A stretch of DNA of 19,131 bases, taken from NCBI GenBank assembly GCA_937923375.1, contig CALAJG010000271.1, forward strand, positions 1 to 19,131, written 5' to 3'. The translations under genes were made by a program, and so were the position numbers. Under the pieces are notes generated by a model, which was not told the origin of the DNA, made no database searches, and saw only the letters and a program-made list of their open reading frames with translations. Below are positions 1-7,549 of the stretch, piece after piece. This stretch comes from an uncultured Leucothrix sp. (lineage in GTDB: Bacteria; Pseudomonadota; Gammaproteobacteria; Thiotrichales; Thiotrichaceae). Positions within the stretch are counted from its first letter, which is position 1. The number at the start of each line of letters is the position of its first letter.

Positions 1-956
1 TAGACATCCAACAAATCCACCAACACCCAGTTCTCACGAATCTTGCCATTTTCCACGCGCCAGAAATCCAGACTTCGCATGGTGATGTGTTTATCAATCG
101 GCGCAATACCCATCCAACCCGCATGGCTAAGGGTTTGGGACATATCCGGCCAACCGGTTACCCCAGCGTAATTTCCATCGGCAAAGAAATGAAACGACAC
201 TTCATCTTTGCGCTGCCCCCGATCTGGCATCGCCGCTAAAAACGGAATTTGATGCCAATGCCTGAAACCGGCAATCCCACGGCCCGTGCCAATACCCGCT
301 GGCCCGTACCAGTTCATTCGGGGGTGCCAAAAGCGCTCAAGCTCCATTACTTCGGGCCCACCCTCTGCGGGGTGCCGTGTCATCGCTGTCAACATATCGA
401 CGATGTGCTGACAGGTCATCGCGCTCTTCTCAGCATCGTGCGGCGCAGCCACTAAGCCATCCTGTGTCGCTGGCCCTGGGATACACCATTCTCTTCCCAA
501 GCTTGGTGCCATTGGCCAGGCATTAGCCTGCATCATCACTTCAGGAATATCCCAAATCGCCTGAATCTCTACTACCTTGTCATTTTCAAAACGATAGAAC
601 TCGTGATAACGCAGGGTGACTAGATGGCCGGTTGGCGGTATGTCCAACCAAGGTTGAACAAAACTGCCGGTGTAAAAACCAGCACAGCCAACCCACTGGT
701 TATCTTGATCCGTTGGCCCACCGATAACGATATAATCACGTCGTTCAAGATCAGGCAACGCATTAAACAGTGGCGCATAAACCGTTTCATACAAAGCCTC
801 AGGCCCCGCCATTTCACCAAATGGAAAACAGTACTTGACGCTTGCATCGCTAGCGAGAAGTTTGCTCAGCTGGATTTGCACACCCTCAGCGGTGAAGTTG
901 TACATGGCTTCACGCAGCGGTGCTAATAACGTTTTGTGACGATTAGGCGAGTCCAT
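1..956 (-). CDS. Two-domain SnoaL/NTF2-like protein, 3' end cut by window edge
   Basis: The frame is open from an ATG at 956 to base 1 with no stop (318 codons seen), so the C-terminus lies outside the window. It is clearly homologous to the 338-residue protein at 2971-3987. Shared landmarks in the second half are a PGP...DGL junction (about residues 160-170), a WYGPAGIG motif near residue 216, a G-W-x-G segment and a final NWVLVDL. By that comparison only about 20 residues are missing. Each half looks like one SnoaL/NTF2 alpha+beta barrel, a fold used by small isomerases, hydratases and cyclases; the reaction here is unknown. The gene follows the dehydrogenase by 11 bp with only a weak ribosome binding site, suggesting translational coupling. 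No signal peptide is visible, so it is probably cytoplasmic. Assignment to the SnoaL superfamily is firm; the function is not. Confidence 0.85.
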   Translation of the reverse strand, partial: MDSPNRHKTLLAPLREAMYNFTAEGVQIQLSKLLASDASVKYCFPFGEMAGPEALYETVYAPLFNALPDLERRDYIVIGGPTDQDNQWVGCAGFYTGSFVQPWLDIPPTGHLVTLRYHEFYRFENDKVVEIQAIWDIPEVMMQANAWPMAPSLGREWCIPGPATQDGLVAAPHDAEKSAMTCQHIVDMLTAMTRHPAEGGPEVMELERFWHPRMNWYGPAGIGTGRGIAGFRHWHQIPFLAAMPDRGQRKDEVSFHFFADGNYAGVTGWPDMSQTLSHAGWMGIAPIDKHITMRSLDFWRVENGKIRENWVLVDLLDV

Positions 957-967
957 TGTTACCGGAA

Positions 968-2275
968 TTATTCTGCAGAACCAGCATAAGGCACATCTTT
1001 GCCGCCGTACCGCCGGACACGAATATTGGCTTGTTCACCGTGACCGGCGAAGTGCTCAAGCGCGCACAGGCGCGAGCAGTACTCACCAACCAGTGAAGAA
1101 GCCTCATTGGTCGTCACTTTTTGATAAGTGTGGGTTTTAATGAATTTACCAACCCACAGCCCACCGGTATAGCGCCCTGCTTTTTTGGTCGGTAAGGTGT
1201 GATTCGTGCCAATCACCTTATCGCCATAAGAAACATTGGTGCGTGGACCCAGGAATAAGGCCCCGTAACTGGTCATATTATCTAAAAACCAGTCATCACG
1301 ATCCGTCATTACCTGTACATGTTCTGAGGCGTAAAACTCTGCCTGCTCCAACATTTCATCATAGGTGTCACACACAATGACTTCGCCATAGTCTTCCCAT
1401 GACTTACCTGCAGTCTCAGCGGTGGGCAGTATCTTAAGCTGTCGCTCAACCTCTGCCATGGTGTCTTTAGCCAGCTTTTCAGAATTGGTGAGTAACACGG
1501 CGGGAGAGTTATAACCGTGCTCGGCTTGGCCCAACAGATCAGTTGCACACAGCTCGCCATCAACCGTTTCATCGGCAATAATCATGGTTTCTGTGGGCCC
1601 TGCAAATAGATCAATACCAACCCGTCCGTAGAGCTGACGTTTGGCTTCGGCCACAAAGGCGTTTCCGGGCCCCACCAGCATGTCCACAGGCTTGATGGTT
1701 TCCGTTCCAATTGCCATAGCACCTACCGCCTGCATGCCGCCAAGCACATAAATCTCGTCAGCACCGGCTAGATGCATGGCCGTTACAATAGCAGGATGCG
1801 GTCTACCTTCATAAGGCGGCGCAGAGGCAATAATACGTTTCACCCCAGCGACTTTAGCCGTTAACACGCTCATATGGGCCGACGCTACCATTGGGAATTT
1901 CCCGCCCGGCACATAGCAACCCACCGAGTTCACTGGGATGTGCTTATGCCCAAGAATCACGCCTGGCATAGTCTCTACTTCAACATCTAACATAGAGTCA
2001 CGCTGGTGCTGTGCAAAGTTACGAATTTGCGTTTGCGCAAACTTGATATCTTCCATGTCACGCGGTGACACCTCTGACATGGCTTGGTCAATTTCTTGTT
2101 GAGTCAACCGATATGAGGCTCGACTGACCTTATCGAATTTCTCCGATAATTCATTTATCTTAGAATCACCTTCCGCTTCTATTTCAGCCAACGTGGTTTC
2201 GACAATCTGACGCACCTTGGCATCGTCCTCACTGCGTGCTTCCAGACTTCTGGCCGTTTTTAGGCGTCTGATCAT
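968..2275 (-). CDS. Histidinol dehydrogenase-family NAD-dependent alcohol dehydrogenase, HpsN-like
   Basis: This 435-residue protein has the full HisD fold and active site. By family comparison the zinc ligands are Q250, H253, D352 and H412, the catalytic pair is E318-H319 (in SEHV), and the nucleotide/substrate segment is GPGNAFVAEAK (202-212). The stretch GCYVPGGKFPMVASAH (119-134) follows the pattern of sulfopropanediol 3-dehydrogenase (HpsN) and related catabolic paralogues rather than biosynthetic HisD. No other his gene is near. The expected reaction is zinc- and NAD-dependent oxidation of an alcohol through an aldehyde to an acid. The substrate cannot be read from the sequence; sulfopropanediol is only one option. 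The ATG at 2275 has a strong AGGAG site 7 bases upstream. The gene sits 14 bp after one SnoaL-like gene and 11 bp before another, so it is the likely centre of this operon. Confidence 0.88.
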   Translation of the reverse strand: MIRRLKTARSLEARSEDDAKVRQIVETTLAEIEAEGDSKINELSEKFDKVSRASYRLTQQEIDQAMSEVSPRDMEDIKFAQTQIRNFAQHQRDSMLDVEVETMPGVILGHKHIPVNSVGCYVPGGKFPMVASAHMSVLTAKVAGVKRIIASAPPYEGRPHPAIVTAMHLAGADEIYVLGGMQAVGAMAIGTETIKPVDMLVGPGNAFVAEAKRQLYGRVGIDLFAGPTETMIIADETVDGELCATDLLGQAEHGYNSPAVLLTNSEKLAKDTMAEVERQLKILPTAETAGKSWEDYGEVIVCDTYDEMLEQAEFYASEHVQVMTDRDDWFLDNMTSYGALFLGPRTNVSYGDKVIGTNHTLPTKKAGRYTGGLWVGKFIKTHTYQKVTTNEASSLVGEYCSRLCALEHFAGHGEQANIRVRRYGGKDVPYAGSAE

Positions 2276-2289
2276 TTCACTCTCCTGAA

Positions 2290-2823
2290 TTAACTTGTTT
2301 TTGGTTGAGGTGGCGTTTTCTCACCACGGTCATACGCTTCCCAGCCGTGACCATCGAAACAGTCCTTCCCTAGCTGCGCCATTACGTGTGGAAAGTCCAC
2401 CATTACCCAGTTATTGTCAATTTTGCCATCCACCACTTTCCAGAAATCCATGTAGCGGATTTCAATGCGTTTGCCAGTGGGTGCAATTCCCATGAAGTTC
2501 CCGGAATGCGTGGCTTCCTGTCGGCCAAATGCAGCTGCCCATTCCCCCATAAATAAGCGGGATTCATCGACACAAACTTTATCTGAAAATGCAGCCTGAA
2601 ACGGCTTTTGCCAGTTATCCTGAAATTCCTGCAGGCCATTTTTCGTGCCGCAGCCTTGATTACCCATCCACTTAAAGCTCTCTGCAAAAAATTCCCCGAT
2701 ATCACCGATTCGATGATCATTCAGGCCATCAACCATGCCTTCTATGACTTGGCGGGTTTCTTCAGTTTTACTCATATCTGTATCTTTGCTGAGCACGGCT
2801 TGTTCAGGTCGGGAACCTTTCAT
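2290..2823 (-). CDS. Single-domain SnoaL/NTF2-like protein
   Basis: This 177-residue protein forms one SnoaL-like domain. Its pattern (GFxG-like NFMGIAPTGK, then R-x-x-DFWKVVDGKI and NWVMVDFPH) matches the C-terminal halves of the two larger SnoaL proteins beside it, so all three are paralogues. SnoaL-like proteins are small cone-shaped barrels that bind hydrophobic or cyclic metabolites; many are isomerases or hydrolases, but no specific reaction can be assigned. Two starts are possible: ATG 2823, with AGGAG at 2836-2840 (spacing 12), or ATG 2775 (MSKTEETRQ), which matches the usual domain start but has only a weak ribosome binding site. I kept the longer form. It is the first gene of the minus-strand operon and is transcribed from the divergent region that holds the putative LacI operator. 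Confidence 0.85.
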   Translation of the reverse strand: MKGSRPEQAVLSKDTDMSKTEETRQVIEGMVDGLNDHRIGDIGEFFAESFKWMGNQGCGTKNGLQEFQDNWQKPFQAAFSDKVCVDESRLFMGEWAAAFGRQEATHSGNFMGIAPTGKRIEIRYMDFWKVVDGKIDNNWVMVDFPHVMAQLGKDCFDGHGWEAYDRGEKTPPQPKTS

Positions 2824-2889
2824 ATCGTTTCACTGCTCCTGCGTGAATAGCTGGACAATCAGGATTGATTTAAAAATATCTTGCCATGT

Positions 2890-2907
2890 TTTGCATACGC
2901 ATGCAAA
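2890..2907. promoter_or_regulatory. Putative LacI-family operator (18-bp palindrome)
   Basis: The sequence TTTGCATACGCATGCAAA is an inverted repeat in which 8 of 9 base pairs match around a central CG. That is the form of operators bound by LacI/PurR-type repressors, whose hinge leucine inserts at the central CpG. It lies in the divergent gap between the two operons, beside the gene set that the LacI regulator at 4959-5987 most likely controls. The link to this regulator is inference. Confidence 0.6.
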
Positions 2908-2920
2908 CTGTTTTCAATGC

Positions 2921-2950
2921 TTAACAAAATGCCCACAACTCCCGTAAAAT
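2921..2950 (+). promoter_or_regulatory. Candidate sigma-70 promoter for the plus-strand SnoaL/hydrolase genes
   Basis: TTAACA (2921-2926) and TAAAAT (2945-2950) are separated by 18 bp, each one or two bases from the -35 and -10 consensus. A start site near 2957 would leave a short leader with AGGA at 2960-2963, seven bases before the ATG at 2971. The palindrome at 2890-2907 lies just upstream of this -35, so a repressor there would more directly block the opposite promoter or act by looping. Confidence 0.4.
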
Positions 2951-2970
2951 CGTATTGATAGGAATCCAAA

Positions 2971-3987
2971 ATGGCTAGCTACCAGGCAGCGAAAAAAATC
3001 GTCTTAGCGTATTTCGATGCAATGGAAAATGCGACGGCAGACTCAGTAACAGAAGTGTTAAATAGCTACACTTCAGAGGATTACTTGTGGCGTGGTGTTT
3101 ATCCGTTTCGTGAGCAAAGCAGCGTTGCAAACGCCGCCACTATTTTCTGGCAGCCCCTGATGAACTCAATTACTCGAATGCAACGACGTCAGGATATTTT
3201 TATCGCCGGCAGCAATCTGTATGGCGGTGAGGATTGGGTGATGAGCATGGGTAACTTTATGGGCCTGTTTGACCAAGACTTTCTAGGCATCCCTTGTACA
3301 CGCAAAATCGTTAACATCCGTTACGCAGAGTTCAGCTGTGTCGTCGATGGCAAGATCAGCAAAACAGGTCTATTTATCGATTTGATTGGGCTAATGGATC
3401 AAGCAGGTGTTTACCCGTTGCCACCATCAACCGGTGCCTACTTTAACTATCCCGGGCCGCGTACGCATGATGGTTTACATTATACGGCCACTCCCGATGG
3501 TGAAGCAGAGGTTACGCTAGAATTACTCAACCGCATGGTAGAAGATCTTTCTGACCTCAACGAGAGTGGCGCGATGGACTGTCCGCCAGAAATTCTGGAA
3601 AAAACCTGGTCAAAGAATATGCTTTGGTATGGTCCGGCCGGAATTGGTGCGACTTACACCATTCCTCGCTATCAGGAGCAACATCAACTGCCATTTCGCG
3701 CCAATCTGGATGATAAAAAATTTAAAGGTCATGTCTGCCGTTTTGCTGAGGGAAACTATGCCTGCTTTTTTGGTTGGCCCAATTTATCCAACACGCCAAT
3801 CGGTGGCTGGTTAGGCTTGCCGGGTGGGAATGTGAATGCTGAGATGCAGGTGGTGGATGTGTATCGACGCGAAGGCGATAAGCTCATTGAAAACTGGGTG
3901 TTGATCGATCTACCTTACTGGCTAAAGCAGCAAGGTTTGGATGTGTTAGGTAGAACGCAACAAATTTGTAATCCAAATAATCGTTAA
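2971..3987 (+). CDS. Two-domain SnoaL/NTF2-like protein
   Basis: This 338-residue protein contains two SnoaL-like domains, roughly residues 1-150 and 175-325, joined by a PGPRTHDGLHY linker. The second domain carries WYGPAGIG (about 217), an AEGNYACFFGWP strand and a closing NWVLIDLPYW. It aligns end to end with the partial protein at 1-956, and its second half aligns with the single-domain protein at 2290-2823. The reaction is unknown; the superfamily includes isomerases, hydratases and cyclases that work on small molecules. It is divergent from the dehydrogenase operon and is followed 72 bp later by an amidohydrolase, suggesting shared substrate and shared control. The ATG has AGGA seven bases upstream. 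No signal peptide is visible. Confidence 0.87.
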   Translation: MASYQAAKKIVLAYFDAMENATADSVTEVLNSYTSEDYLWRGVYPFREQSSVANAATIFWQPLMNSITRMQRRQDIFIAGSNLYGGEDWVMSMGNFMGLFDQDFLGIPCTRKIVNIRYAEFSCVVDGKISKTGLFIDLIGLMDQAGVYPLPPSTGAYFNYPGPRTHDGLHYTATPDGEAEVTLELLNRMVEDLSDLNESGAMDCPPEILEKTWSKNMLWYGPAGIGATYTIPRYQEQHQLPFRANLDDKKFKGHVCRFAEGNYACFFGWPNLSNTPIGGWLGLPGGNVNAEMQVVDVYRREGDKLIENWVLIDLPYWLKQQGLDVLGRTQQICNPNNR

Positions 3988-4059
3988 TAATTAAGCAGAA
4001 CCGACTATAATGGCTCGTTTTATATATTATAGTTAATAGCATGGGAAATACCTTCGGGA

Positions 4060-4977
4060 ATGAAAATGCAAATAATTGATGCTCATCATCATCTCTGGTG
4101 CCCAATCAATGATACGGCGGGCATCGACTATGTCTGGTTAAAAAACATCGGTGCGATGAAACCATTTGGCGATCCCACAGAAATACAAAGGGATTATTTA
4201 CCCCAAGAATTTTCCGCAGAAACAAAACGCCATGAATTGGTTGGCTCGGTGCATGTACAAGCGGATGGAGCTATCCCGGATCCGGTTAAAGAATCGAAAT
4301 GGTTAGAACAATTCCGTGTGACTAACAACCTGCCATCAGCGCACGTTGGCTTTATAGACTTGACAGGCGATAACGTTGAAACAACCTTAGAGCGTTATTT
4401 TGAGCTGCCCGGATTTCGTGGCGTTAGACAAATTATAAGTAAACTGGATAATCGACCGGATATAAGTTTTGCTCCAACTCATTTCCTAAGAAATCAAAAA
4501 TGGCGAAAGCAATACTCCTTGCTGGCTAAACATAATCTCACCTTTGATTTGCAGCTATATCCAGAGCAAATGATGGAAGCTGCATCATTTTTCTCACAGC
4601 ATAAGGATATACCAGTGATCATTGATCACGCCGGAAGTCCCTATAATCAAAGTCTAAAGGGGTTGGCAAGACTTAAGTACGGTTTGGCCAATATGGCAAA
4701 GCTACCACATTGTCATATCAAATTGTCTGGATTTGGTATGTTTGACCCAACCTGGAACAGTGAATCAATACAGCCTATTTTTGACATAATTCTTGATGCC
4801 TTCGGCCCAAAGCGTGTCTTATTCGGCAGTAATTATCCCGTCGATAAATTGATGCAAAGTTATGACTACATTATTGGCGAATTGATCAAGTGCGGCGAAC
4901 GAAGCGGTTTGAAACACAATGATCAACAAAACATATTCAGTGATAATGCACGGAGGTTTTACCGATTGGAGCGGTGA
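4060..4977 (+). CDS. Amidohydrolase_2 (COG3618) family metal-dependent hydrolase, lactonase-like
   Basis: This protein of about 305 residues is a TIM-barrel hydrolase of the amidohydrolase-2 group, which includes L-fuconolactonase, L-rhamnonolactonase and 4-sulfomuconolactone hydrolase. The N-terminal DAHHHLW motif supplies metal ligands. Further hallmarks are GSVHVQAD, FRGVRQI, VIIDHAG, HIKLSG and the C-terminal GSNYPVD, whose aspartate is the usual catalytic residue. The likely reaction is hydrolysis of a lactone or similar ring ester, which would suit a pathway whose dehydrogenase makes a sugar-acid-like product; the substrate is not known. The first ATG is at 4060, but the ATG at 4066 (MQIIDAHHHLW) is better spaced from CGGGA and may be the true start. 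Its 3' end overlaps the opposing LacI gene by 19 bp. The gene looks more AT-rich than its neighbours by eye. Confidence 0.85.
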   Translation: MKMQIIDAHHHLWCPINDTAGIDYVWLKNIGAMKPFGDPTEIQRDYLPQEFSAETKRHELVGSVHVQADGAIPDPVKESKWLEQFRVTNNLPSAHVGFIDLTGDNVETTLERYFELPGFRGVRQIISKLDNRPDISFAPTHFLRNQKWRKQYSLLAKHNLTFDLQLYPEQMMEAASFFSQHKDIPVIIDHAGSPYNQSLKGLARLKYGLANMAKLPHCHIKLSGFGMFDPTWNSESIQPIFDIILDAFGPKRVLFGSNYPVDKLMQSYDYIIGELIKCGERSGLKHNDQQNIFSDNARRFYRLER

Positions 4978-5987
4978 ATCTTATTGGTATTGTTACCAGC
5001 CGAGGATCGAACAATTAAACGTGCATCAGTGACTTTATGCACTTCGTTGACCTCTTTATGCTCCATTTGTTTAAGCAGGATATCAACAGTCGCTTCTATC
5101 ATTGCCTCTACAGGCTGCTCCACGGTTGTTAGATTATAGGCAGCCCAATCTGCCTCCGGAACGTTGTCGTATCCAACAACCGAAATGTCTTCCGGTATAC
5201 GTAAGCCAAATTCACTTCGAATCACGTCCATGACGGCAAATGCCATATGGTCGTTAGCAACAAAAACCGCATCTGGTTTTTCATCAGCTTCAAGCAACTC
5301 ACGTGCTGCTGATGTTGCGCCTTCAAAACTGTACATACCAACCTTGCGCTTCCAAATTTTCAATCCGGCCTGAGCTAAACCTTGACTGAATCCATTCTCA
5401 CGATCGTTGTTGGTCGATGAATTTTCATTACCCGCGATATAGGCGATGCGTTTGTGCTGTTGATCAGCCATAAGTTTAGCCACCAAGCGACCACCCAGTT
5501 CGTTATCTGAAGTAACCGAGCTAACATGCGAGTCAGGAATATAGCGATTAAATAACACTACCGGCACACCGATGTTGGCGCACTCTTCTGCAATATGCGA
5601 TGACAAGGTCACTGAAGCCAGCACCACACCATCCATTTTGTACTGGAGGATTTCACTAATAACTTGATCTTGTTGACCCGGCTGCGTCATAAACAGCATC
5701 ACGTGATAACCATGCATTTGTAATGCGCGTGAAAGCTGTTCAATCACAATCGGATAGAAGTGATTTTCCAGATAGGCAACCACTAAGCCAACAATGCGTG
5801 AACGGCCACTAATTAAGGAACGGGCCAAAGCATTAGGCCGATAGCCTAGTGACTTGGCAGCGTCCAACACCCGCTGCTTAGTGTCATCAGAAACACTGGC
5901 ACCGGGTGTAAAGGTGCGACTGACGGCTGACTGTGAGACGTTTGCCAGCCTTGCGACATCAATTGAAGTAACTGAAGTTTTTGCCAT
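4959..5987 (-). CDS. LacI-family transcriptional regulator
   Basis: This 342-residue protein has standard LacI/GalR architecture. A helix-turn-helix at residues 7-27 (IDVARLANVSQSAVSR) is followed by a hinge at about 46-60 (LGYRPNALARSL), whose leucine would insert into a central CG of the operator. A periplasmic-binding-protein-like effector domain then runs to the end, with DAVFVANDHMAFAVMD and PEDISVVGYDN as typical markers. It lies next to and convergent with the hydrolase gene, so it most likely controls the SnoaL/dehydrogenase/hydrolase genes through the CG-centred palindrome at 2890-2907. No matching palindrome was found before its own start. It starts 58 bp after the transglutaminase stop on the same strand, with no terminator seen, so some read-through from that operon is possible. 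The inducer is unknown, presumably the substrate or an intermediate of the local pathway. Confidence 0.93.
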   Translation of the reverse strand: MAKTSVTSIDVARLANVSQSAVSRTFTPGASVSDDTKQRVLDAAKSLGYRPNALARSLISGRSRIVGLVVAYLENHFYPIVIEQLSRALQMHGYHVMLFMTQPGQQDQVISEILQYKMDGVVLASVTLSSHIAEECANIGVPVVLFNRYIPDSHVSSVTSDNELGGRLVAKLMADQQHKRIAYIAGNENSSTNNDRENGFSQGLAQAGLKIWKRKVGMYSFEGATSAARELLEADEKPDAVFVANDHMAFAVMDVIRSEFGLRIPEDISVVGYDNVPEADWAAYNLTTVEQPVEAMIEATVDILLKQMEHKEVNEVHKVTDARLIVRSSAGNNTNKIHRSNR

Positions 5988-6045
5988 GCCAGATAGTTTG
6001 GCCTAATAATTAAATTCAGTCTAGCTAATCCTTTAGCAACCGCGA

Positions 6046-7518
6046 TCAAGCACGCGACAGCTTGATCATTTGCTCAACAATAGCCGCCAATGGTGCCATT
6101 TCTGAGATAGCTGCTTGCTTAGCCGCAACCTGCCAACTGTTGGGCAAAACCCCAGAACCATCCCAGTCCCCACTAATCATTCGGTCATAGCCAGTCACTG
6201 CCCGGGCTTGAGGAGAAGGCGTCCAGAGAAAATCAGGGTGTTTATTAATATACCACTCACCACCAACAATCCAATTGTTAGCCTTAATTTCAAGATCGTA
6301 ATAATAATCTACTTTTTGAATAAGGTCGTGCTCAGCGTCGTCCGTTTCACGCTGTGTTGGATCTGTTTCAACCACATAAGAAACTTCCATGTGAACTCCC
6401 ACAAAATCTACCGCACGCGAGCTTCGGTATTTTTTGAAACGGTCTTCAGTGAAATCAGCCTTTGATACTTTTGCCTCCTCTAAGGTATCGACAGCGCTGT
6501 AGGTCTGAGGATTAAAATAGCTATAGGTGTAGGCATGAATCGGCTGATTCCAGACTTCATAATCAAAGGTCACATCAAGGACTAAACTGCGTTTCGACAC
6601 GCCAATCTGATTAACCACGGACTGATGCCATGTACCCGGATTAGTATCAAAAGCCTCTTGGGAAATAATGCGACCATTCTCATCCTGTTTCGGCTCTTTT
6701 TCATTACATCGGCTACCAATGAAGCGCGTAGGCGGCATACGATTAGCCCATAGTAATGTCGCTAGTGACTTTATGTCGGAAGGATAAAACTTGATATATC
6801 GACCGTCGCCCGCTTTCAGTACGATGGTTTTTTGAGGGCGGTCCAATAAATAGGCAGCGGGCGCCCATCCATGACAAATTCCCATCCAAGTTTCTACTTC
6901 GCCATACTGATCATAATACGACTTACCCTCTTCCCACATTATTTTAGTCAGACTTCCTGCACTATCACCAATTAGAGCGTCATACTTTTCTGATGGTGAT
7001 AGTTGATCAATGCTACTTTCGTCATTTCCTGCGAAGATCGCCGAGGCAGGATTCGCTTGAATGTAGTCGTATTGCTTTTTCCAGTCCTTATCCCCCGGAT
7101 CTTTCATTAATGGAAACTCAGGATCAGCATAGCGCTTGCCTAATATTCCAGAATACATCGCCCAATAATCATCTGACCATGGAGACTCATCAAGAGAAGC
7201 CTCCATCAAACCAGCGGCTTCCATATCCTCGAGCTGTGAATATTTGAAAGTGTCCACGACATTTTGCGCCAAATCATCAGACTTAAATGAGGCACGGGTG
7301 GATTCATCCTGACCTTCTATCAACGCTGCCCGAAACCCATCACGTATTGCGATAAAATCCTTACTGTTGATGTCTTTTTCAGAAAACAGAGTGCTTTGAG
7401 TCACAATGTTGTCACTACTATCGTGCTTAACTGGCAGCTGGTTCATGAAACTTGCAGAGTCATCCTTAAAACTCTGCAGGGCTTGATTAATTTTATTCTG
7501 TCGGATCTGCTGAGACAT
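6046..7518 (-). CDS. GP42-type (elicitor family) transglutaminase with a Pep-13-like motif
   Basis: This 490-residue protein resembles the transglutaminase family first known as the Phytophthora elicitor GP42 and later reported in marine Vibrio. The nucleophile motif is GICHGWAP with C215. H298 (in GTWHQSVVNQIG) and D315 or D319 are plausible triad partners. VWNQPIHAY at 322-330 aligns with the core of the Pep-13 elicitor (VWNQPVRGF). Transglutaminases join glutamine side chains to lysines or amines. The first 110-200 residues are acidic and polar and could be a pro-region, as many transglutaminases are made as zymogens. No signal peptide or membrane segment is visible, so export, if any, uses another route. 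GGGAG at 7528-7532 sits nine bases before the ATG. The gene starts 31 bp after the giant CHAT gene and is almost surely co-transcribed with it. Family assignment rests on motif recall, not a search. Confidence 0.78.
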   Translation of the reverse strand: MSQQIRQNKINQALQSFKDDSASFMNQLPVKHDSSDNIVTQSTLFSEKDINSKDFIAIRDGFRAALIEGQDESTRASFKSDDLAQNVVDTFKYSQLEDMEAAGLMEASLDESPWSDDYWAMYSGILGKRYADPEFPLMKDPGDKDWKKQYDYIQANPASAIFAGNDESSIDQLSPSEKYDALIGDSAGSLTKIMWEEGKSYYDQYGEVETWMGICHGWAPAAYLLDRPQKTIVLKAGDGRYIKFYPSDIKSLATLLWANRMPPTRFIGSRCNEKEPKQDENGRIISQEAFDTNPGTWHQSVVNQIGVSKRSLVLDVTFDYEVWNQPIHAYTYSYFNPQTYSAVDTLEEAKVSKADFTEDRFKKYRSSRAVDFVGVHMEVSYVVETDPTQRETDDAEHDLIQKVDYYYDLEIKANNWIVGGEWYINKHPDFLWTPSPQARAVTGYDRMISGDWDGSGVLPNSWQVAAKQAAISEMAPLAAIVEQMIKLSRA

Positions 7519-7549
7519 ACCACTGTACTCCCTGTGTTTTTGTCATTAA

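Noticed and set aside
624..926. 100-codon plus-strand open frame
   Set aside because: It lies antisense within the SnoaL-like gene that is open from 956 to base 1 and has clear paralogues, so it is a shadow.
968..2275. Annotation as biosynthetic histidinol dehydrogenase (hisD)
   Set aside because: The motif GCYVPGGKFPMVASAH and the catabolic neighbours fit the HpsN-like paralogues, and no his genes are nearby.
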